Positions 34,984 through 44,018 of a DNA stretch of 61,750 nt are shown here, piece by piece. Made by a program: the position numbers and the translations under genes. The notes beneath the pieces are model-generated. The model was not told where the DNA came from. It searched no databases and saw only the letters and a list, made by a program, of their open reading frames with translations. Source of the DNA: Nocardia sp. MH4 (GTDB taxonomy: Bacteria; Actinomycetota; Actinomycetes; Mycobacteriales; Mycobacteriaceae); the NCBI RefSeq assembly GCF_019266065.1, contig NZ_LPNR01000085.1, forward strand, positions 1-61,750, given 5' to 3'. The first letter of the stretch is position 1. The number at the start of each line of letters is the position of its first letter.

Positions 34984-36153
34984 CTACTGCTCGATGTCGG
35001 CGGCGCGGAGGCGGGACAGGGCAGTGGGGTCGGGCCAGTGGCGGGCTTCGAAGCGGATGGGGTCGAGGGTGGGCAGGGGAGTGAGGCCGAGGATCTCGAC
35101 GACGGTGGGGAAGGGGACGGTGCAGACGAGTTCGACCTCGTCGTTGTCGTCGCGGCGCAGGAAGCGCACGACGTCGGTCTCCGGGAGCAGGTATTCCACG
35201 CCCTCGCCCCAGACCACCGAGGTGAAGGCGCCGTCGGTGGACTCCTCGTAGTTGACCGCGGCCGCGTAGGCGGGGGCGATGTCGAGGTCGGGCAGTTCCA
35301 GATATTCCTCGAACATGGTGTTCAGATGGTCTGTCTGGATGCTGTATTCGGTCGCGGCCAGGCCCGCGCGCGCCCGCAGCGCCAGCGGCATCGACGGGTG
35401 CGGGCCCGCCTCGTCGAAGGGGACGACCGTGCCGTGCTCGTCGACCGTGTAGCCCTGCGGCGACACCGGGCGGGCCGCGTCGCGGTACTGCTGCTCGATC
35501 ATCTCGAACACCTCGACCAGCAGCTCCGGATCGTCGGGAACGACCAGCAGGGAATCGTTCTCGGCGATGAACGCCACCGGGCGGGCCGCCCCGCCCGCGT
35601 ACCCGGCCAGCCAGCCCGGCACCAGCAGCCAGGAGGCGCAGTAGGAATCGCCGTCATCGACGAAGCGCAGGATCTGTAGTTCGGCCGGGGAGCCGGGCTT
35701 GCTCAGCGCCAGCAGATTGTCGCGCGCCGCGGCGAAGACCTGCTCGGCGTCGACACCCCAGGACGCGACCTGCTCGACGGACACGAACGCCCGTGTCCGC
35801 GGCAGATCGACGACGATCACCTCGTCGATGAACGGGAACGCCGCGCGGTGCAGCGGGCGCGGGCCGTCCTGGCCCAGCGTCACCGGGCGCAGCACCGAAC
35901 GCAGCATCGGGCGCACCGAATCCCAGTCTCCCGGTACGTCGTCGGAACCGGTCATCGCCGCGACGAAGGCGGTGACCCGTTCCTCGCTCTCGGCGGGGCC
36001 GAGATGGCGGCACTCACGAAAAATGTTGTCCAGGAAGATCACCCGGCCGTCACTGTGCTGCACGCTGAAATCCTCGGCCGAGTACTCGGCATCACCGATC
36101 CCGTGCGCCCGCACACTCGCCAGCACGGTTTCCACGAACTGCTCGCGTTCCAT
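34984..36153 (-). CDS. DUF1444-like hypothetical protein
   Basis: A 389-residue soluble protein. ATG 36153 is set by GGAGGG 8 nt upstream; the frame is open to 36435 but that part is out of character. The middle contains PLHRAAFPFIDEVIVVDLPRTRAFVSVEQVASWG and AARDNLLALS, resembling the DUF1444 family, which has no assigned function. Acidic stretches and two Trp-containing segments are seen, with no signal peptide or membrane helix. Divergent from the alpha/beta-hydrolase gene at 36275. Confidence 0.6.
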   Translation of the reverse strand: MEREQFVETVLASVRAHGIGDAEYSAEDFSVQHSDGRVIFLDNIFRECRHLGPAESEERVTAFVAAMTGSDDVPGDWDSVRPMLRSVLRPVTLGQDGPRPLHRAAFPFIDEVIVVDLPRTRAFVSVEQVASWGVDAEQVFAAARDNLLALSKPGSPAELQILRFVDDGDSYCASWLLVPGWLAGYAGGAARPVAFIAENDSLLVVPDDPELLVEVFEMIEQQYRDAARPVSPQGYTVDEHGTVVPFDEAGPHPSMPLALRARAGLAATEYSIQTDHLNTMFEEYLELPDLDIAPAYAAAVNYEESTDGAFTSVVWGEGVEYLLPETDVVRFLRRDDNDEVELVCTVPFPTVVEILGLTPLPTLDPIRFEARHWPDPTALSRLRAADIEQ

Positions 36154-36274
36154 CGCCGCTTCCCTCCCCATCCGGTCGGCTCTGGACTCGATCTTGGCCC
36201 ACCGCACCGACAGAGTCGAGCCGTCGGCCGGGGATAGACTGCGTGAGCAGGCTCGATGGATCGAGGTGGCCGTC

Positions 36275-37081
36275 ATGCCCAGCCCGCCCGGCGGTGTCCG
36301 CGTGGTGCGCGTGGGCGAGGTCGGCCTGGAGGTGATCGTCGGCGGCCGCGGCGCGCCCCTCGTCCTGATCCAGACCGGGCTGCTCGCCGAAGAATGCGCG
36401 CCGCTGGCGGCCGCACTCGGCGGCGAGTTCACCACGGTGCGCTACCACCGCCGGGGCTACGCGGGCAGCGATCCTGTCACCGGTCCCGGCTCGATCGGCC
36501 GCGACGCGCGCGACTGCGCGGCCCTGCTCACCGCGCTCGGCATCGACGCCGCGCACGTGCTCGGGCTCTCCTACAGCGGTGCCGTCGCCTTGCAGCTGGC
36601 GGCCGACGTGCCGGAGCGGGTCCGCTCACTGACCCTGATCGAGCCACCACCGGTCCACAATGCCGAATTCCGTTCCGTCACTACCGAACTCCATCGCGCG
36701 TACCGGGACGAAGGCGGCGCGGTAGCCTTGGACCGTCTGATGCGCATCATCAGCGGGCCGGGCTGGCGCGAGCTGCTGGACCAGCAGCTGCCCGGCGCCG
36801 AGAAGCAGGCGGCGGCCGACGCGGGCACCTTCTTCGCCACCGATCTGCCCGCGCTGTTGAGCTGGTCGTTCACCGCCGCGGACGCGGCCCGGGTCCGGGC
36901 GCCGGTGCTCTACCTCGGCGCGACGGCGAGCGGTCCGTGGTTCGCCGAGGTCGCCGAGCTGATCACCACCTGGTTCCCGCGAGCCGAAACAGTGCTGCTC
37001 GCCGGGGCCGACCACGGCCTCGCTCTCACCCACACGGCCGATCTCGCCGCGGCGATCACCGCGTTCGCGGCCGAGCGCTGA
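36275..37081 (+). CDS. alpha/beta-hydrolase
   Basis: A 268-residue hydrolase. The nucleophile elbow is GLSYSGAVA (~91-99), VRYHRRGYAGSDP is the segment after strand 4, and the base His lies in LAGADHGLALTH near the end. The oxyanion hole segment is unusual, LVLIQTGLL instead of HG, so catalysis may differ from standard esterases. ATG 36275 with GAGGTGG at 6-nt spacing; the frame extends to 35699 as an antisense artefact. Abuts the convergent TetR gene (stops adjacent). Confidence 0.82.
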   Translation: MPSPPGGVRVVRVGEVGLEVIVGGRGAPLVLIQTGLLAEECAPLAAALGGEFTTVRYHRRGYAGSDPVTGPGSIGRDARDCAALLTALGIDAAHVLGLSYSGAVALQLAADVPERVRSLTLIEPPPVHNAEFRSVTTELHRAYRDEGGAVALDRLMRIISGPGWRELLDQQLPGAEKQAAADAGTFFATDLPALLSWSFTAADAARVRAPVLYLGATASGPWFAEVAELITTWFPRAETVLLAGADHGLALTHTADLAAAITAFAAER

Positions 37082-37801
37082 TCATCGGTCGGCGAAACCG
37101 GTGGTGCGGGCCAGGTCGGCCAGCATGGCGTCGAACATGATCTCCGGATCGGCCAGCGGAATCGGGTAGTTGCCGAACACCTCGAGGGTGACGTGGCCGA
37201 AGAGCCGAGCCCAGATCTGCACCATCAGATAGGTGACGCCCAGGTCCAGCTTCTCGGCCGGGAACTTCTGGCCGGACTCCGAGAGCATGGCCAGCAGATC
37301 GGTCTGGAAGGCGACGAGGTCCTCGCGCAGCGCGGCCGGGATGGTCTCGCCGGGCGGGGTGGCGATCTCGAAGCTCACCAGCAGCCTGCCCGCCGCGGCG
37401 AGGAAGATCCGGCCGAAGGGCTCGTCGAAACGGCGCATCATCGACCGGCCCGCGGTGGGCGAGGCGAACACCAGGGTGAACTCCCGGGGATTGGCCAGCG
37501 CCCACCGCCGGAAACCGCGGCAGATGGCCAGGAACTGCGCCGCGCCGTCGTCGGGCAGCACCGCGATCTCGGCCGACAGGAACGCGGCCAGGTCGGTGCA
37601 GAACTCCACCCGCAACCGCTCGATCAGCTCGTCGCGCGAGGCGTAGTGCCGATAGAGCGCGGGCGCGGTGACGCCGAGCTCGCGGGCGATCGCACGCAGG
37701 GTGACCGCGTCCGGGCCCTGGGCGGCCAGCAGCGCCCGGGCGACCCGCCGGATATCGGCATCGGTCACCACGGGCGCGCGGCCACGCGCCTTTCCCGTCA
37801 C
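37082..37801 (-). CDS. TetR family regulator, P450-linked
   Basis: A 239-residue regulator. The helix-turn-helix is at ~33-58 (VTLRAIARELGVTAPALYRHYASRDEL), and the C-terminal domain resembles the TetR_C WHG-type. GTG 37801 follows GAGGGGG at 8-nt spacing. It lies 28 nt downstream of the cyp125-type gene on the same strand, so it is co-transcribed and probably controls the P450 promoter at ~39090-39170. The ligand could be a steroid or lipid. Confidence 0.86.
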   Translation of the reverse strand: MTGKARGRAPVVTDADIRRVARALLAAQGPDAVTLRAIARELGVTAPALYRHYASRDELIERLRVEFCTDLAAFLSAEIAVLPDDGAAQFLAICRGFRRWALANPREFTLVFASPTAGRSMMRRFDEPFGRIFLAAAGRLLVSFEIATPPGETIPAALREDLVAFQTDLLAMLSESGQKFPAEKLDLGVTYLMVQIWARLFGHVTLEVFGNYPIPLADPEIMFDAMLADLARTTGFADR

Positions 37802-37829
37802 CCGGCCACCCCCTCGATCATGGTTCGGT

Positions 37830-39059
37830 TCAAGCGTATTCGACCTCCCAGCGCTTGATGCCGTTGAGCCAGCCGCTGCGCAGCCGCACCGGGTCGGCGA
37901 CCTGGCGCAGGTTCGGCATCGCGTCGGCAATGGCATTGAACATCAGGTCGATCTCCAGGCGGGCCAGATTCGCCCCGACACAGTAGTGGGTGCCGGTGCC
38001 GCCGAAGCCGACGTGCGGATTGGGGTTGCGCAGCACGTCGAACTCGAACGGGTTGGCGAAGGCTTCCTCGTCGAAGTTGGCCGAGCTGTAGAACAACCCG
38101 ATCCGCTGGCCCTTCTCGATCTGCTGTCCGCCCAGTTCCAGGTCGCGGGTGGCGGTGCGCTGGAACGCGGTCACCGGGGTCGCCCAGCGCACGATCTCGT
38201 CCGGCGCGGTGCGCGGGCGCTGCTCCTTGTAGAGCTCCCACTGGGCGGGGTTGTCGACGAAGGCCTTCATGCCGTGGGTGATCGAGTTGCGGGTGGTCTC
38301 GTTGCCCGCGACGGCGAGCAGGATGACGAAGAAGGCGAACTCGTCGGAGCCGAGGTGCTCACCGTCGACATCGGCGTTCACCAGCTGGGTGACGATGTCG
38401 GCGGCGGGACAACCGCGGCGTTGCTCGGCCATGTTCCAGGCGTAGCCCATCACCTCGGCGGTGGCGGTGTGGTGGTTGCCCTCGAACTCCGGATCGTCGT
38501 AGGAGATCATCTGGTTGGTCCAGTCGAAGATCTTGCGGCGGTCCTCCTGCGGCACGCCGAGCAATTCGGCGATCGCTTGCAGCGGCAGCTCGACGGCCAC
38601 CTGTTCGACGAAGTCGCCGCGTCCCGCGCGCTTGGCGTCGAACACGATCCGTTCGGCCCGCTCGGTGAGCGCGGCGCGCAGGTTCTCCACCGCGCGCGGG
38701 GTGAACCCCTTGGACACGATGCGCCGGATCTTGGTGTGCTGCGGCGGATCCAGGTTCAGCATGAGCATGTTGCCGAGCATGTCGATCTGCTCGCGGGTGG
38801 TCTCCTCGTTGAACCGGATGATGGCGGTGTTCTCGTGCGAGGAGAAGTCGTCGGGGTTCTTCGAGATCTCCTTGATGTCGGCCAGCTTGGACACCACCCA
38901 GTAGCCGCCGTCGTCGAACCCGCTGGCGCGGTCCGGCTGGGCGCACCACCAGACCGGCGCGGTCCGCCGCAACTCGGCGAACTCTTCGATCGGCAGTCGG
39001 CTGGCGAGCAGGTCGGGATCGGTGAAATCGAACCCCGCGGGGATGTTGGTGCTGGTCAC
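37830..39059 (-). CDS. cyp125: cytochrome P450, CYP125 family (steroid C26-hydroxylase-like)
   Basis: A 409-residue soluble P450. I-helix AGNETTRNS (251-259), ExxR at Glu288-Arg291, and the haem-binding loop GFGGTGTHYCVG with Cys360. N-terminus IPAGFDFTDPDLLASRLPIEEFAELR in pieces, WATPVTAFQRTA and RSGWLNGIKRW near the end match M. tuberculosis CYP125 (Rv3545c) from memory. That enzyme oxidises the terminal methyl of cholesterol/cholestenone side chains. GTG 39059 follows GGAGGAG. A KstR-like site lies 44-57 nt upstream. In mycobacteria cyp125 is in the cholesterol cluster; here the neighbour is a TetR gene. Confidence 0.85.
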   Translation of the reverse strand: MTSTNIPAGFDFTDPDLLASRLPIEEFAELRRTAPVWWCAQPDRASGFDDGGYWVVSKLADIKEISKNPDDFSSHENTAIIRFNEETTREQIDMLGNMLMLNLDPPQHTKIRRIVSKGFTPRAVENLRAALTERAERIVFDAKRAGRGDFVEQVAVELPLQAIAELLGVPQEDRRKIFDWTNQMISYDDPEFEGNHHTATAEVMGYAWNMAEQRRGCPAADIVTQLVNADVDGEHLGSDEFAFFVILLAVAGNETTRNSITHGMKAFVDNPAQWELYKEQRPRTAPDEIVRWATPVTAFQRTATRDLELGGQQIEKGQRIGLFYSSANFDEEAFANPFEFDVLRNPNPHVGFGGTGTHYCVGANLARLEIDLMFNAIADAMPNLRQVADPVRLRSGWLNGIKRWEVEYA

Positions 39060-39093
39060 GGCTATCTCCTCCGGTCCGGTGCGCGGACGTCAC

Positions 39094-39116
39094 AACGTGA
39101 TGTGGAACACGTTCTC
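39094..39116 (-). promoter_or_regulatory. KstR-like site / inverted repeat upstream of cyp125
   Basis: On the minus strand GAGAACGTGTTCCA (39103-39116) fits the KstR pattern TnnAACnnGTTnnA at all but the first base. Overlapping it, AACGTG (39094-39099) and CACGTT (39108-39113) form a second inverted repeat with an 8-nt spacer. Either KstR or the adjacent TetR could bind. Confidence 0.5.
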
Positions 39117-39146
39117 GACGATGTAACCACGTCCGACCCGTTTATG

Positions 39147-39169
39147 AACAGCGTTTAGTAATACCTGTT
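39147..39169. promoter_or_regulatory. AT-rich inverted repeat between cyp125 and the kinase gene
   Basis: AACAG (39147-39151) and CTGTT (39165-39169) flank 13 nt inside an AT-rich island (39140-39177) that contrasts with the GC-rich surroundings. A candidate for the cyp125 promoter core or an operator; arms are short. Confidence 0.35.
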
Positions 39170-39239
39170 TACAAAATGTGTCGAGGAGATTCGCGCGGTT
39201 CGCCGACCGCGACCGCCGCCCACTCGGCAAGATGGCCGC

Positions 39240-40178
39240 GTGGACCTGCCGTTTCTGCGCGCGAACCCGCATCTGCTGCCGACCTTCCTCGCGCACCAGC
39301 GCCTGCGTACGACGCCCGTGCCGGGCGGCTCGATCAGCGTCGCCGAGCGGATCGTGCTCGACGACGGGACCCATCTGTTCCTCAAGACCTGGCCGGGTGG
39401 CGCGTCCGCCGCGCCGACGGCGGCGGCCACCGCCGCGCCCGCCGGTCTCTTCGCGGCCGAAGCGGACGGTCTGCGCTGGCTGCGCGAGGCGGGTGGGGTC
39501 GCGGTGCCCGAGGTGTACGCGGTCACCGAGGAACTGCTGCTGCTGGAGTGGATCGAGCACGCCGAGCCGAGTCCCGCCGCCGCCGAACGCTTCGGGCGCG
39601 AGCTCGCCACCACCCATCGAGCGGGCGCGCCCTGCTTCGGTGCGGCGGTGTCACCCCACGCCGCCTCGCTCGATGCCGGGCGAGGTGGCGTCGGACCGGC
39701 CGGATTCCTCGCGGGCCTACCCCTGGACAACACCCCCGGCGACGACTGGCCGACCTGGTTCCGCGAACGCCGCATCCTGCCGTACCTGAGACTCGCCGTC
39801 GACGCGGGCGGCCTGGACGCCGCCGACGCGGCACTGGTCGAATCGATCCGCATCGAGGCGCCGGACGAACCCCCGGCCCGCATCCACGGCGACCTCTGGC
39901 CCGGCAACGTCCTGTGGAGCCGCGCCGACACTCCCTGGCTGATCGACCCCGCCGCCCACGGCGGGCACCGCGAAACCGACCTGGCCACCCTCACCCTGTT
40001 CGGCGGCGCTCCCCACTTCTCCCGAATCGTCGCCGCCTACGACGACACCTACCCACTGGCCCCCGACTGGCGATCGCGCATCCCCCTCCACAACCTGCCG
40101 CTACTCCTGGTGCACGCGATCCTCTTCGGCCGCGCGTACCGCACCGCCGTCCTCGACGCGGCCGCTCCCTATCGCTGA
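39240..40178 (+). CDS. fructosamine kinase family protein
   Basis: A 312-residue kinase-fold protein of the fructosamine-3-kinase/ketosamine-3-kinase family, which phosphorylates sugar-amine glycation adducts to destabilise them. It has LFLKTW for the ATP Lys, FAAEADGLRWLREAG for the helix-C Glu, the catalytic loop IHGDLWPGNVLW (~215-226) and the metal-binding Asp in WLIDPAAHGGHRETDL. GTG 39240 is preceded at 6 nt by CAAGAT, a weak leaderless-type -10. Divergent from cyp125. Confidence 0.85.
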   Translation: MDLPFLRANPHLLPTFLAHQRLRTTPVPGGSISVAERIVLDDGTHLFLKTWPGGASAAPTAAATAAPAGLFAAEADGLRWLREAGGVAVPEVYAVTEELLLLEWIEHAEPSPAAAERFGRELATTHRAGAPCFGAAVSPHAASLDAGRGGVGPAGFLAGLPLDNTPGDDWPTWFRERRILPYLRLAVDAGGLDAADAALVESIRIEAPDEPPARIHGDLWPGNVLWSRADTPWLIDPAAHGGHRETDLATLTLFGGAPHFSRIVAAYDDTYPLAPDWRSRIPLHNLPLLLVHAILFGRAYRTAVLDAAAPYR

Positions 40179-40278
40179 AACAAGACGCGGCCGTCCGGTG
40201 CCCGCAGTCCGGTCTCCGATCGACCCGGTGCGGACCGTGCGGACGGACTCGTGGCGAATCCTGGCGTCCGTGAACGAC

Positions 40279-40314
40279 GAAGGCCGCCTCCATCGAAAGA
40301 TGAAGGCGGCCTTC
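40279..40314 (-). terminator. terminator of the sdhCDAB operon
   Basis: An 11-bp outer stem (GAAGGCCGCCT with AGGCGGCCTTC), one mismatched pair, a 4-bp inner stem and a GAAA tetraloop on the plus strand, 17 nt beyond the sdhB stop. Confidence 0.8.
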
Positions 40315-40331
40315 GCCGAGACCGGGGGAGA

Positions 40332-41102
40332 TCAGCGGGTGAAGAGCAGGGCCCGCTTGACTTCCTGGATGGCCTTGGTGACCTCGATGCCGCGGGGGCA
40401 CGCGTCGGTGCAGTTGAAGGTGGTGCGGCAGCGCCACACGCCCTCGACGTCGTTGAGGATGTCGAGACGCTCGCGGGCGCCTTCGTCACGGCTGTCGAAG
40501 ATGAAGCGGTGGGCGTTCACGATCGCGGCCGGGCCGAAGTAGCTGCCGTCGCTCCAGTACACGGGGCAGGAGGTGGTGCAGCAGGCGCACAGGATGCACT
40601 TGGTGGTGTCGTCGAAGCGGGCACGGTCGTGCTGGGACTGGATGCGCTCGCGGGTGGGCTCGTTACCCGAGGTGATCAGGTACGGCTTGACGGCACGGAA
40701 CGCGTCGAAGAACGGCTCCATGTCGACCACGAGGTCCTTCTCCACGGGCAGGCCGCGGATCGGCTCGACGGTCATGGTGAGGGTCTTGTTGCCCTTGGGC
40801 AGCAGGTCCTTCATCAGCACCTTGCAGGCCAGCCGGTTCACACCGTTGATCCGCATCGCGTCCGAACCGCACACACCGTGGGCGCAGGAACGCCGGAAGG
40901 TGAGGGTGCCGTCCAGGTAGGACTTGATGTAGATCAGCACGTTGAGGAAGCGGTCGGTCGGCAGGACCGGCACCTGGAACGAATCCCAGTACGCGCCCTT
41001 GTCGTTCTCGGTGCTGAACCGGGCCACCTTGACGGTGACCATGACCGAGCCCTCGGGAACGGGCGCCGGCTTCTGCGTGGTGGGTTCGGCTACAGCAGTC
41101 AT
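40332..41102 (-). CDS. sdhB: succinate dehydrogenase iron-sulfur subunit
   Basis: The 256-residue electron-transfer subunit of complex II. Three Fe-S cluster motifs are visible: 2Fe-2S in RRSCAHGVCGSDAM and RLAC (~70-92), 4Fe-4S in CILCACCTTSCPV (~169-180), and 3Fe-4S with CRTTFNCTDACPRGI (~224-238). An N-terminal Ala/Pro-rich tail precedes the ferredoxin domain. Its ATG overlaps the sdhA stop by 1 nt (TGATG). Last gene of the operon, followed by a strong hairpin. Confidence 0.96.
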   Translation of the reverse strand: MTAVAEPTTQKPAPVPEGSVMVTVKVARFSTENDKGAYWDSFQVPVLPTDRFLNVLIYIKSYLDGTLTFRRSCAHGVCGSDAMRINGVNRLACKVLMKDLLPKGNKTLTMTVEPIRGLPVEKDLVVDMEPFFDAFRAVKPYLITSGNEPTRERIQSQHDRARFDDTTKCILCACCTTSCPVYWSDGSYFGPAAIVNAHRFIFDSRDEGARERLDILNDVEGVWRCRTTFNCTDACPRGIEVTKAIQEVKRALLFTR

Positions 41103-42871
41103 CAGTACTTACGCTCCATCGGCTCGTAGCGGGTCTGCACCACCGGCTTGAAGTCGAGGCGGATCTCGGAGATGAGCTCCGGACCCTCCTTGTAAGCCAT
41201 CGTGTGCCGCATGAAGTTGACGTCGTCGCGGTCCGGGTAGTCCTCGCGGGCGTGGCCGCCACGCGATTCCTTGCGGTTGAGCGCGCCGACGACGGTGACC
41301 TCGGCCAGCTCGAGCAGGAAGCCCAGCTCGACGGCCTCGAGCAGGTCGCTGTTGTAGCGCTTGCCCTTGTCCTGCACCGTGATCCGGGTGTAGCGCTCCT
41401 TGAGTGCGTGGATGTCGGTGAGGGCCTGCTTGAGGGTGTCCTCGGTGCGGAACACGGCGGCGTTCATGTCCATCGTGTACTGCAGCTCGGTGCGGATGTC
41501 GGCCACGCGCTCGTTGCCGTGGTCGGACAGGATCAGCGTCAGCCAGTCCTGCACCATCTGCGCCGGGTTCTCCGGCATCTCGACGAACTCGGTGCGCTGG
41601 GCGTACTCGGCGGCCGCGATGCCGGCGCGACGGCCGAACACGTTGATGTCGAGCAGCGAGTTGGTGCCGAGCCGATTGGCGCCGTGCACGGACACACACG
41701 CGCACTCACCGGCGGCGTAGAGGCCGGGGACCACGTCGGTGTTGTTGCGCAGCACCTCGCCACGGATGCGGGTGGGGATACCGCCCATCACGTAGTGGCA
41801 GGTCGGCATGACCGGCACGAGCTCCTTGACCGGGTCGACGCCCAGGTAGGTGCGCGCGAACTCGGTGATGTCGGGGAGCTTCTCCTCGAGCACGTCCTCG
41901 CCGAGGTGGGTCACGTCGATGTAGACGTAGTCCTTGTTCGGCCCGGCGCCCCGGCCTTCCAGCACCTCGAGCACCATCGAGCGGGCGACGATGTCACGCG
42001 GCGCGAGGTCCTTGATGGTGGGGGCGTAGCGCTCCATGAAGCGTTCACCGGAGGCGTTGCGCAGGATGCCACCCTCACCACGAACCGCCTCGGAGATGAG
42101 GATGCCCAGGCCGGCGAGGCCTGTCGGGTGGAACTGGTGGAACTCCATGTCCTCGAGCGGCAGGCCCTTGCGGAACACGATCGCCATGCCGTCACCGGTC
42201 AGCGTGTGCGCGTTCGAGGTGGTCTTGTACATGCGGCCCGAGCCGCCGGTGGCGAACACGATCGACTTCGCGTGGAAGACGTGGATCTCGCCGGTGGCCA
42301 GCTCGTAGGCGACGACGCCGGTGGCGACGGGGCCACGCTCGGTGTCGGTCATCACCAGGTCGAGCACGTAGAACTCGTTGTAGAACTCGACGTCGTGCTT
42401 GACGCAGTTCTGGTACAGCGTCTGCAGGATCATGTGACCGGTGCGGTCGGCGGCATAACACGCGCGACGCACGGGCGCCTTGCCGTGGTCACGGGTGTGG
42501 CCACCGAAACGGCGCTGGTCGATCTTGCCCTCGGGCGTGCGGTTGAACGGCAGGCCCATCTTCTCCAGGTCCATCACCGCGTCGATGGCCTCCTTGGCCA
42601 TGATCTCCGCGGCGTCCTGGTCGACCAGGTAGTCACCACCCTTGACGGTGTCGAAGGTGTGCCATTCCCAGTTGTCTTCTTCGACGTTGGCCAGCGCGGC
42701 GCACATGCCACCCTGGGCCGCGCCGGTGTGGCTGCGGGTCGGGTACAGCTTGGTCAGGACCGCGGTGCGAGCCCGGGGACCGGCCTCGATCGCCGCGCGC
42801 ATACCCGCGCCACCGGCGCCGACGATGACGACGTCGTAGCGATGCTCCTGAATCGGACGGGATTCACTCAT
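41102..42871 (-). CDS. sdhA: succinate dehydrogenase flavoprotein subunit
   Basis: A 589-residue catalytic subunit carrying covalent FAD and oxidising succinate to fumarate. FAD motif VVIVGAGGAGMRAAIEAG (~14-31), flavinylated His in TRSHTGAAQGG (~47), substrate residues in HQFHPTG and RFMERYAP, and the active-site Arg in YVMGGIPT/GANRLGTNSLLD region. It lies between sdhD (16-nt gap) and sdhB (1-nt overlap). Confidence 0.97.
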   Translation of the reverse strand: MSESRPIQEHRYDVVIVGAGGAGMRAAIEAGPRARTAVLTKLYPTRSHTGAAQGGMCAALANVEEDNWEWHTFDTVKGGDYLVDQDAAEIMAKEAIDAVMDLEKMGLPFNRTPEGKIDQRRFGGHTRDHGKAPVRRACYAADRTGHMILQTLYQNCVKHDVEFYNEFYVLDLVMTDTERGPVATGVVAYELATGEIHVFHAKSIVFATGGSGRMYKTTSNAHTLTGDGMAIVFRKGLPLEDMEFHQFHPTGLAGLGILISEAVRGEGGILRNASGERFMERYAPTIKDLAPRDIVARSMVLEVLEGRGAGPNKDYVYIDVTHLGEDVLEEKLPDITEFARTYLGVDPVKELVPVMPTCHYVMGGIPTRIRGEVLRNNTDVVPGLYAAGECACVSVHGANRLGTNSLLDINVFGRRAGIAAAEYAQRTEFVEMPENPAQMVQDWLTLILSDHGNERVADIRTELQYTMDMNAAVFRTEDTLKQALTDIHALKERYTRITVQDKGKRYNSDLLEAVELGFLLELAEVTVVGALNRKESRGGHAREDYPDRDDVNFMRHTMAYKEGPELISEIRLDFKPVVQTRYEPMERKY

Positions 42872-42887
42872 GCGAGGTGGCCTGTTC

Positions 42888-43322
42888 CTAACCGGTGATG
42901 TTGGGGTCGAAGGTGAAGATGACGTACGTGCCGACGCTCATCACCAGGATCATCGAGACCACGAGGATGGTCTTGAGCCAGAACCGGGTGGAGTCCTTGC
43001 GGGAGTAGTCATCGATGACGGTCCGCAGACCGTTGCCGCCGTGCAGCTGTGCCAGCCAGAGCATGGCCAGGTCCCAGAACTGCCAGAACGGGCTGGACCA
43101 GCGACCGGCCACGAAGGCGAAGTTCAGGCGCTTCACGCCACCGTCGATCATCAGCATGATGAACATGTGGCCGAGCACCAGCACGATCAGCAGCAGGCCG
43201 GAGAACCGCATGAACATCCACGCGTACTTCTCGAAATTGCTGCTCGACTTGGCCCGGGGGGAGCGGGGAGCGTCGAGGCTGGCCGGGCGGTCGTAGGACT
43301 TGCCGAGGACAGGTGCAGACAT
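42888..43322 (-). CDS. sdhD: succinate dehydrogenase membrane anchor subunit
   Basis: A 144-residue hydrophobic anchor with three membrane helices (about 32-58, 72-95, 112-138). LLLIVLVLGHMFIMLM contains the likely haem-ligand His. It is 1 nt after sdhC and 16 nt before sdhA. A soluble Ser/Arg-rich N-terminus of ~30 residues precedes helix 1. Confidence 0.92.
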   Translation of the reverse strand: MSAPVLGKSYDRPASLDAPRSPRAKSSSNFEKYAWMFMRFSGLLLIVLVLGHMFIMLMIDGGVKRLNFAFVAGRWSSPFWQFWDLAMLWLAQLHGGNGLRTVIDDYSRKDSTRFWLKTILVVSMILVMSVGTYVIFTFDPNITG

Positions 43323-43323
43323 A

Positions 43324-43728
43324 TCAGTGCTCCGTCAGCAGGTAGAAGAACTGGCGGCCGACGCCGGCGGCGGAGACCAGAACCCAGATGGTCAGCACGA
43401 TCCACAGCATCTGCTTCTGGAAGCGCGGACCCTGCGACCAGAAGTCGACCAGGATCACGCGGACGCCGTTGAGAGCGTGGAACAGCACGCAGACGACGAG
43501 GCCCATCTCCATGAGCGCGACCAGCGGGTTCTTGTACAGCTCGATCGCGTGGTCATAGGTATCCGGGTTGACCCGGACCAATGCCGTGTCCAGCACGTGC
43601 ACGAAGAGGAAGAAGAAGATCGTGACACCGGTGATCCGGTGCAGCGCCCAGGACCACATGCCAGGGTCGCCGCGGTACAGCGTCTTCCGCTTCGGCTGGG
43701 CCGGAGCCGGAGCTTCTATCGTGGTCAT
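43324..43728 (-). CDS. sdhC: succinate dehydrogenase cytochrome b556 subunit
   Basis: A 134-residue membrane subunit with three helices. The family signature GMWSWALHRITGVTIFFFLFVHVLD is present in pieces at ~22-46, with the haem-ligand His in FHALNGVRVILVD. ATG 43728 (MTTIEAP) is preferred. A TTG at 43746 would extend it by six residues and has no better signal; GGAGG lies 14 nt before the ATG. First gene of sdhCDAB. Confidence 0.92.
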   Translation of the reverse strand: MTTIEAPAPAQPKRKTLYRGDPGMWSWALHRITGVTIFFFLFVHVLDTALVRVNPDTYDHAIELYKNPLVALMEMGLVVCVLFHALNGVRVILVDFWSQGPRFQKQMLWIVLTIWVLVSAAGVGRQFFYLLTEH

Positions 43729-43935
43729 AGAGTGCGGTGCCTCCAACGTCGTTGATGGACCCGGTCACAGATCCGACGCCGGCGTGCGTGGAGAGGCAAA
43801 TGCCCAGGTGGCTGCGCTGTGTTCGCGAGCGCTGGCCCGCCGCCGGGAACCTGAACCGATCTTCGGCTGACTCTAATCCTCTCTGTTTCGCGGAACTAAT
43901 TCGGCGTGCCGTGCGTTGCGTGCGAATCAGTCGAG

Positions 43936-43952
43936 TTAGGTTTACCTTTCTC
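43936..43952. promoter_or_regulatory. DtxR/IdeR-like iron-box half between sdhC and cdd
   Basis: TTAGGTTTACC matches the left half of the actinobacterial iron box (TTAGGTTAGSCTAACCTAA), and AGGTTTACCT (43938-43947) is itself palindromic. The right half is not conserved, so this is weak. The rest of the 290-nt sdhC-cdd intergenic region shows AT-rich patches (43870-43950) likely to hold both promoters, but no gene. Confidence 0.3.
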
Positions 43953-44018
43953 CATGCCGGATACTGGTGCGGAGGCCCGATTGTCGACGCGTTCGGCGGG
44001 ATCGGCTGGAGGTTCGCG

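Noticed and set aside
35699..36274. N-terminal extension of the alpha/beta-hydrolase at 36275
   Set aside because: It runs antisense through the DUF1444-like gene; homology and the ribosome site begin at 36275.
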